In this document: positions 26,501 through 35,500 of the stretch, piece by piece
How positions within the stretch are numbered: the stretch's first letter is position 1
Layout of the letters: each line of letters begins with the position of its first letter
Source: Metellina segmentata
Taxonomy: Eukaryota > Arthropoda > Arachnida > Araneae > Tetragnathidae
NCBI GenBank assembly: GCA_947359465.1
Contig: OX375877.1
Span: 68,860,698-68,924,697 of the forward strand
Direction of reading: 5' to 3'
Length of the DNA: 64,000 bases
The notes under the pieces: generated by a model
Database searches by the model: none
The model's input: only the letters and a program-made list of their open reading frames with translations
What the model was told of the DNA's origin: nothing
Program-made: the position numbers and the translations under genes

Positions 26501-29500
26501 TTTAAAAAATGAAATCTCGGTACATCTGTTAGGTGTTTTTTTTCTTGGTTATACACGGCATTAATTATTCATTTTTAAAAATAGTACGTTTTATTACAAA
26601 CTAAAAATTAAGTAACTGAAAAAATTGTTGCTTAAATTTGCAAATAATACATACCTTAGTTATTCGTTTCATTGCGTGACATTGAAAACCATTATTAAAA
26701 TGTCACCGTACACCTGACAGGAGCAGGGCAGTCAACGGAGGTTATAGAAGGGTTGTGGAATTGATTTCAGCTTGTGGTTATCAGCTTAGAGAAAGGATCG
26801 AAGAGGGTTGGGGTAAATTGCTTGTTTATGTAGTTAAAGAATTTTCAACTAAAATTGATTTTGTTCAAGTACAAATTCACAAAAAGTTTTAGGCACAATT
26901 CACAGGCACAAACCGTAGTTTAAATTCATAATTTTTAATCTTCTCAACCCACCATTTTTTGTGACTTGAATTCGTCTTTAAAATCAGAACAGTACTGGGA
27001 GCATGAGTGTAAAGACTAGCGTCACAACTGTTTTCTTGTCTTGATTTGTCTGGGTGGCGTGGTCGCTATAAAAACCGGGATCGTTCATTTTAAATAGAGG
27101 TATCTCAGGATTTACTTCTTTTTATTTTGGTTTTCACATTCGAATGTTGGCAGGGATAAGAGATTCACTAATATAAATATAAATATAACAAACTTTAATA
27201 TATTTTTTCAAGCATCCCTGTGAGAGGTAGGATGAGGCCCGTTTCTAAGGTAACATACAGGTGCAGACTTGTTGTCTGGTAAAACTTTTGGTAGACAGTT
27301 AGTATCATGAGGATGGCCACTTTCTCAGCCCCTTCCAATACAAATACTGGAAGAGCACCTGAGCTTATACCTTGGGGCTTGAAATTCCTGATCCTATCCC
27401 TCTTTAATGTTTTAACTCTGATTCTTAAAGTTTGTAGTCGTTTATTTTTAAATTTGATATGAATTTATTTCCCTTTTATTTTCTAAAGGTAACAAGGTCC
27501 ATGTCACGTTAGCTCTGAGTAAACCCAATGGAAATAATGGTAAGTTTTAAATTGATCTATCTGTAGAAAGAAAAATTGCCAGTTATTAATATGAAAGCAG
27601 CATGCGACAAAATATTTGAAAGGAGATAAATTCATTTTATGAGTAAACATTCAGGCATCAACCTCCGTTATGTGTTTATTCAGCTTCACCGCTCATTTTA
27701 GGTACTTGTCCCTGAATTAATTTTTTAAGTTAGCGAATAGTAGAAGAAATCTCCTTATGATCCTTTAGAATTGAGAGGTCCATCTCTTAAAATCAGTTAT
27801 CTCAGATTTATTTGACATGAATACGTCTTTAAAATCTGACTTAAATCACTAGAAATCGTGATGGCCAGTACGGAAAGCTCAGTGTTAGGATAAATGGACA
27901 TCGGGGATCAATAATTTCTATATTATCAATACAAACCAAGCCAATGTCGTGCCATAGTATAGCTGAAAAACAAAGACTTGCCAGTGACCTTGATAAGAGG
28001 GGAGGGTGAAGAGACAAGGAGGCAACGTTTTTGAGATGTTCCCCTGCGACGAGCAACCGACTGCGAAGCGCTACGACGTCGAAATTGGTCATAAACGAAT
28101 GCTAACGTTGATAATCGAAGAAAGACATTCGAAGTGAAATCGAAAACAGTGTTGGTTGTGAAACTTTGGATCGCAGTTGCGAATTTTTTTTAATTTCACA
28201 AGGTCGGCATATACTTGAAAAGCCAAGCAGAAACACATCGAATGCAGTCTAAGAGGAAAAGCAACCCGTTAGCCTTCGATAAACACTGAATTGATTACTG
28301 AATTTGTATTTTTCATTTGCAACACCTAAATAAATGCTATGCGCTGGGGAGAAATATTCGCGTGAGACCTTGAGAGTCGTGCTCCGACACAGCCCTATCC
28401 GTATTCTACGGATACACTGAAGTGCCGAAAGTCATGGGATACTTCCTAAAATCATGTGGACCTCCTTTTGCCCGGCGAAGTGTAGCAACTCGACGTGGCA
28501 TTGACTCAACAAGTTGTCGGAAGTCCTCTGAAGAAATATTCAGCCATGCTCATCTACAGCCGTCCATAATTGCGAAAGTTATACCGTTGCAGGATTTTGT
28601 GCACGAACTGACCTTTCAATCATGTCCCATATGTGTTCGATGGGATTCATGTCTGGCGATCTAGCTGGCCAAATCATTCGCTGGAACTGTCCAGAATGTT
28701 CCTCAAACCATTCGCGAACGAATTTGGCCCGGTGACATGTCGCAATATCATCCTGGGAAATTCTATCAATGTTCCGGTGCATGAAGTCCATAAAGGTCTC
28801 CAAATAGCTGTACCGTTACCAGTCAATGATTGGTTCAGTTTGACCAGAAGACTCAGACCATGCCATGTAAAAACAGCCCACACCATTATGGAGCCACCAC
28901 CAGCTTGCACAGTGCCTTGTTGACATCTTGGGTCCATGGCCCCGTGGGGTCTGCACCAGTCTCGAACCCTCCCATCAGCTCTTATCAACTGGAATCGTGA
29001 TTCATCTGACTAACCAACGTATTCCCACTCGTCTAGAGCCCAACCGATATGTTCACGAGCCCAGCAGAGACGCTGCAGCCGATGACGTGTTGTTAGTAAG
29101 GGCACTCGAGTCGGTCTTCTGCTGCCATATCCCATCAACGCCAAATGTCGCTGCACTGTCCTCGCGGACAGGTCTGTCACACGTCCCACATTGATTGTTG
29201 CTGTTATTTGACACAGTGTTTCTTGTCTGTTAACACTGACTACTCGTCTGATTTCGTCATTAAGTAGACGCGCTCGGCCATTCCGTTGTCCATGGTAGGA
29301 GGTAATACTTGAAATTATACTTTCTCGGCACACTCTTGACACTGGATTGAAGAATGTTGAATTCCCTAAGAATTTCCTAAATGAAATGTCCCATGCGTCT
29401 AGCTCCAACTAGCATTCCGCGTTCAAATTCCTTAAATTCTCGTCGTGCGGCCATAATCACGTCAAATAACTTTTCACATGAATCACTTAAGTACAAATGA

Positions 29501-32500
29501 AAGCACTGACAATGCACTGCTCATTTATACGTTTCTTACGCCATGATATTGTCATCTGTATATTTGCATATTGTCATCTGTATATTTGCATATTACTATC
29601 CCATGACTTTTGGCACTTCAGTGTATATTCTTATATAGTTTTTTCCTTTTAGTATGATGCGCTTGGCCAGACCACCCTTGCGTTATAGAAACAACAATTA
29701 AATATATAGGCCCTTTTTCCACAGTGTAAAATTTCTTAGGGACATCCTCAAACATCGCTTTGCAGTGTGGTTAAGGGTCTTCATAGGTTATACTATGAAA
29801 GAAAGGAAGAAAAATCGTAAATGATCCCATCTCAAATGCAAAAAATTTCCATCGTGTTGTAGTTGTTGTGGCTCACACAAACTTCAAACACTGATTCGGA
29901 TTGCTTTCTATCCGGAGTATAAACAGAGTGATTCCTAGAAATGTATGCGTCAAGAGGTGAGATACTAACAGAGACGATACTACAAGAGGTGAGATACTAA
30001 CAGATACTATCCGGAGTATAAACAGAGTGATTCCTAGAAATGTATGCATCAAGAGGTGAGATACTAACAGAGAAGATAGGAACATACTTAGCGCTTGTCA
30101 ATCAAATGAAAAGTTGCGCCAATTAAAGAATATCGCCAAGAACTGTCTCAGAGATCGCACGGCGCGAACAGAAATTTTACCTCGTTTTGAGTAAAAAACG
30201 CGTGATATAGCGTAGAGAGGGTGTTTATTATTCCTTCTTATCCCCTAAAAGCTCGTTGAATTGAGGGATTAGAATTTTATAATACAGAGTGGTTCATAAG
30301 CCACTTTGATAGAAATGTTTAATAACTTTTTCAAAATTGTGTTTTAATTTTGTGCTGCAATTTATTGAAAATTAGACATTGCTAACTTACTATGGAGAAA
30401 TACACAACCAATCAGCGTGTTAAAATTATTGAGTTCTATACGAAGAACACCGACGTTTCATTGCAATCACCCAGAGAGCATACAGCCATCATTTTGGAAA
30501 TGGCGACAATCCGAACTTGATTGAAAATATTCTAAAAATAATTTATTTAGTTTTTAAAGCAGAAAGTTATTAATTTTTTAAATGGGTAGTGATTTGTGGA
30601 CCACTTTGTATAAGAGGTAACGAGGAAATTGTTTATTTTTTACACTAGTACATACTACATCCAACCAAAAAATATGCAAAAATTAAAAATCAAGAAAAGT
30701 TAATAAAATTCTAAAAAAAATAAGTTTTGACACTTGGTAAGTATATTTATCACATGAAACAGGCTAAACAAACATGAAAATGGCAGATACGGTTAAGTAT
30801 ATGATAACAGGTGTTCAAAAAAGTTGAAACATATGGAATTAAATGTTTCCTTGTACAAGTTGCTATCGATTACTCTCGACTAAAATGTTGTTTCATATTA
30901 AAGGTCCTATGTCACATCAGACTTAATTTGAATGAAATGAAATTGGATATTTGAATACTATGAAAAATATTTAAACTTAATTATACAAATAATCTTGCAA
31001 AAGTGTATCATAGTTTTTATAATGAATGCCTCTAAGACCGTTATTTTTCAAATAAAACCTAGTGATTTCGGTTAATAGAATTTTTAATTTTTCAGGAGGG
31101 AATGGTGGTGACATGCAAATGCCAGGTAAGTTTTTAATCTGTATTATTTATCATTGAAATAACTTATTTTAAAGAGAAGGTGTTCAAGGCAAAGAGTTCT
31201 TTTAAAAAGTTAATTTTCTAAGACAAAAGTTTCAAAACATAATCACTGCAATTTAAATTCTGAATTAATCTGTATTTGTCGTATTAAAACGAAGTAGTTA
31301 AGGGCTAGTTGTTAAGACTTCAAAAAAGATGACTTATTGAGGCATAAAATATAACTATATTATGAACATTCATTACGAATTTCATTTAGTGGGGGATACA
31401 TTTGAGAAGCGTAGAGGTTAAAATCATAAGAAAGAGAAAAGTATGTGCGAAACAGCAAGCAAAGAGACGTAAGAGGTGCAGAAATGTAAATTAAAACAGT
31501 TTTCTGAGATATAAATACGATGACGTTGAATTACACTCTATAACAAAAAAATCGACGCACCAAGAAGGAATCATCCGATTGCTTTGAAATTTTGTATGCA
31601 AAAATGTTTTGATCAAATATGCAAATGATTAAAATTTGGTGTTCAATGAATGAATAGTGCGATCTCCAGCGCATCGGAACTGCGCATCCAGCAGATGTAT
31701 ATAAGGAGTTGTTCTTGAACGGTTGTTAAAAATTTCTGCTAAATTGCGATTTAGGATACCTTTCAACGACTGAAAAAATGCCTCGCCCCTGGATTCGAGC
31801 TCTTTACGAGCAACTTTCAGAGTTTGAAAGAGGTTGTATCATTGGATTGAATGAGGCAGGTTGGGCAAATCGGAGAATCGCTCGTCATGTGAGTCGAAGG
31901 GATGCGGCGATTAGAAGATGCTGGCAAGAGTGGGTGGACAATGGCATATTTCAGCGTCATGATGGTAGCGGTCGACGTAGGGCCACAACAGATCGCGAGG
32001 ACAGAGAGATTGTCAGATCAGCTGTCACAGCCACTGATTCATCGCTATCAACCATCAGTCGTGCTACCCACACACGAGTGTCCACCATGACCATTCACAG
32101 ACGGCTGAGAGAGCGAAATCTACGCTCGTACCTACCGTTACGCCACCTGGTACTCACGCCTGCACACTGTCGAGCCAGATTACAGTGGTGCTTGGCTCGA
32201 TCATGCTGGAATGATGCTGATTGGGGACGTATAGTCTTTAGCGACGAATCCCGCTTCCAACTGTGTCCTGACGATCATCGAAGACGTGTCTTGAGACGCC
32301 CAGGGCAGCGTGCCGATCCTGCTTTCACTATTGCACGCCACACGGGCCCTCAGCAAGGAGTTATGGTCTGGGGTGCCATTTCCCTTGATAGCCGGACCTC
32401 TTTGGTCGTCATTAGAGGTACACTTACTGCACAGCAGTACGTTGACGACATTCTGAGACCTGTTTTGCTACCGTTCCTTTCGCAGTACCCTGGACTTATT

Positions 32501-35500
32501 TTTCAGCAAGACAATGCCAGACCACATACGGCACGTGTTGCTCTGAACTGTCTTCAAGCTTGTCAAACACTTCCTTGGCCAGCCAGATCACCAGATCTCT
32601 CTCAAATCGAGCAAGTCTGGGATATGATGGGAAGGCGACTGCATCCGGTAGGGAATGTTGATGATGTAGTCCGACAATTGGAGCAAATTTGGCAATATGT
32701 ACCGCAGGAGACCATCCGGGAGCTTTATCGGTCTATGCCACGCCGTATGGTAGCTTGCATCCAGGCTAGAGGCGGGTCAACACCTTATTGAGCTCGTTAC
32801 TGTAACTCTGAAATAAATCATTCAATTGTTCTGAAATTGTAATCATTTTCTATTCTGTACATAATTTTCCTATCCACCAATTTTTATCTCCATCGGAAAA
32901 CTCTTTCTTGGTGCGTCGATTTTTTTGTTATAGAGTGTAATAATGAACATGTGCCTGAAAACTCGGTAGATAAATAAAGATCTAAAGAAAGTGTGTTTCG
33001 GGATTTCATTATAATGTACATCAGTGAAATTCGTGGGTCGCATTAAAATTGCTTTTTATTCCAGGTAACATGATGCAAATGATGCAGATGTTGATGATGA
33101 TGATAAATAATCAGCAACAAGGTAGGAAATCTCTATGCATTCTTAGTATTCATTTTAAAAGCATTTTTATCTTACAAGCACTTGCAATCAACTATTCTTG
33201 AGTATAAAAATAAGACTTTCATGAGTCTTTTCAAAGATATATATGATTTTCTCTTGCAGGGATGATGGACAATATGAGTAATCAGCAAAACATGATGATG
33301 GGCAAATATCAGAACATGATGCAGCAGAATAACATGATGATGAACCAGCAGAACATGATGCCAGGTAACCAACAGAACATGATGGGCAACTACAACATGA
33401 AGGGCAACTATAACAACATGAACCAAAATATGAATATGATGAATCAGAATATGAACCAGCAAAACATGAATCAGAATATGAATATGATGAATCAAAATAT
33501 GAACATGAACAAAAACATGAATCAGAATATGAATATGATGAATCAGAACATGAATATGATGAACCAGAACATGGATCCTAATCAGAATATGAATATGATG
33601 AATCAGAACATGGATCCTACTCAAAATATGAATATGATGAATCAGAATATGAACATGAATATGATGAATCAGAACATGAATATGATGAACCAGAACATGA
33701 CCGGAAATTATCAAGGTATGATGCAACAAGGTAAGCTTTTAAATACTCACAACTTTTAACCAATTTAAAAGAATAACATTATGAAACTAGAAGAGTGTAA
33801 AATAATTGCGTCCACTTATGTAAACCCTCTCAAGGCATCTCTCGCAACAACTTTCAACCTCTTTTATATGAATAAAATTTTGAGGTAGAGAGGTTGAAAA
33901 TAAGTTTAAACCACGGATCAGGCATTGTGAATACGGTTTTTTCGATAAGTCGGGGATTATGGTTAAACCTCGAGTTAACTCGGACTTGTGAATACGGCCG
34001 TAGGTATCGTAATAATTTGTATGCGTGCTGTCAATCCAATAATATTGTGAGTTAACTCTTTTTTCCATCTCGCTATCAAAAATTTCAATTTACCACAGTA
34101 ACAGAACAAAATAGTTTTGTGTACACGCTTGACAGTTTTAAATGACAGTTTAAAAACATGTTTCACAGGCATATTGGTGAATTTTCAAGTGTCCTCTTTA
34201 ATACATAAAATTCACATTCCCTTTTCCTGTCTTACGTTTATTCACAGACCACGATAAATTCAGAATCCCTCCTTACCGGTTTATAATTATCTTGGCTCAA
34301 ACCATATGGGATATCAACTCCAAAGGGTTGACCTCTAATTTTACTAATAATCGAACAGCACCCCAGGCTCACGTGTGATCGCCGAGGCCTGTTCTCCGTT
34401 TAATGAAGCAATTGTCCTTTTCCCTCCGAGCGTCATAAAATTTCCGAGTAATGCAGTGTTGCTTTTACCTTACATCACTTTTAATGACTAACCAACATCT
34501 ATTAGCTGATTTGAGTTTTATAATACAAGGTCCCAAATCGGACAAACTGCGCCAACTATTGGATGAGAGAATTCTATGAACCATTCCAATTGTTAAGACT
34601 GTCGCAACAGTTTAAAGTCACTCAGGTTGCGGATTGGAGAATGAATATATGCGTATACGCCCTTCATAGAGTTTTCATAAATCTGTTCTAAAACATGATC
34701 ATTTCTTTGTTAATACAGCTCATGCACTGCGGCCAATTCATCTATTTGACTTGTGCACTGTTTATCTTAGTTTGATGTCAAAACTAGTAAGGAGTGGTTT
34801 GGTAGCTGATGAACTGCTAATTTATTTTACTACGTTACCTTTTCAAGGGCAATGTTAACAAGATTTCCTGCTTGAAGACATATCACCCCCCCCCCCCCCG
34901 TTATATCAATGCAAAATATACACTACCCAACAATAATGAACCGGACAAAAAGATGTTATGGTATAAGGGAAATAATACATGCTTTATAAGGGGATGCCCC
35001 CCTCCGCGTGCTGCAATTAAACTAGCTACCCTCTTAGGCATACTTTTAACAAGGTTTTGATATACAGCTATGGGTATTTGTGTCCATTTCTGCTGCAAGA
35101 ATGTCGTTAGCTCAGCTGTAGATTTCGGACGTGGTTCCCTTGTCCGTAAGCGTCACTCTAACTCGTCCCACAAATGTTCTACGGGGTTTAGGTCGGGACT
35201 CTGAGCACACCAGGGAAGACGTTTTACATCCGCATTTTGATGCCACTGCTTGAAAGAGGCTGCAACAGGACATATAGCGTTTAGAGTTGCCGTCCTGGAA
35301 GTAACATTCGTCCATTCCATAAAATTGCCAAAGCGTAGGAAGAACCTGATCGTCCAAAATGTTCATGTAGGCGTCGGTGTTCAATTGACCCTGAACAACA
35401 TGCAAAGGTCCCAGGCCATACCACGAAAAACACCCCAAACAAGTAGTCGGATTTTATGCAAATCCGCTGGCGTACGGTCCATTATTGTAGGGTAATGCAT

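Noticed and set aside
30350..30540. A mariner transposase start
   Set aside because: One short resembling stretch ([10 protein letters not shown]) with early stops and no inverted ends.
33172..33729. 185-codon minus-strand ORF rich in His and Ile
   Set aside because: Mirror image of the Met/Asn/Gln coding repeat; the plus strand has splice sites and phase agreement.
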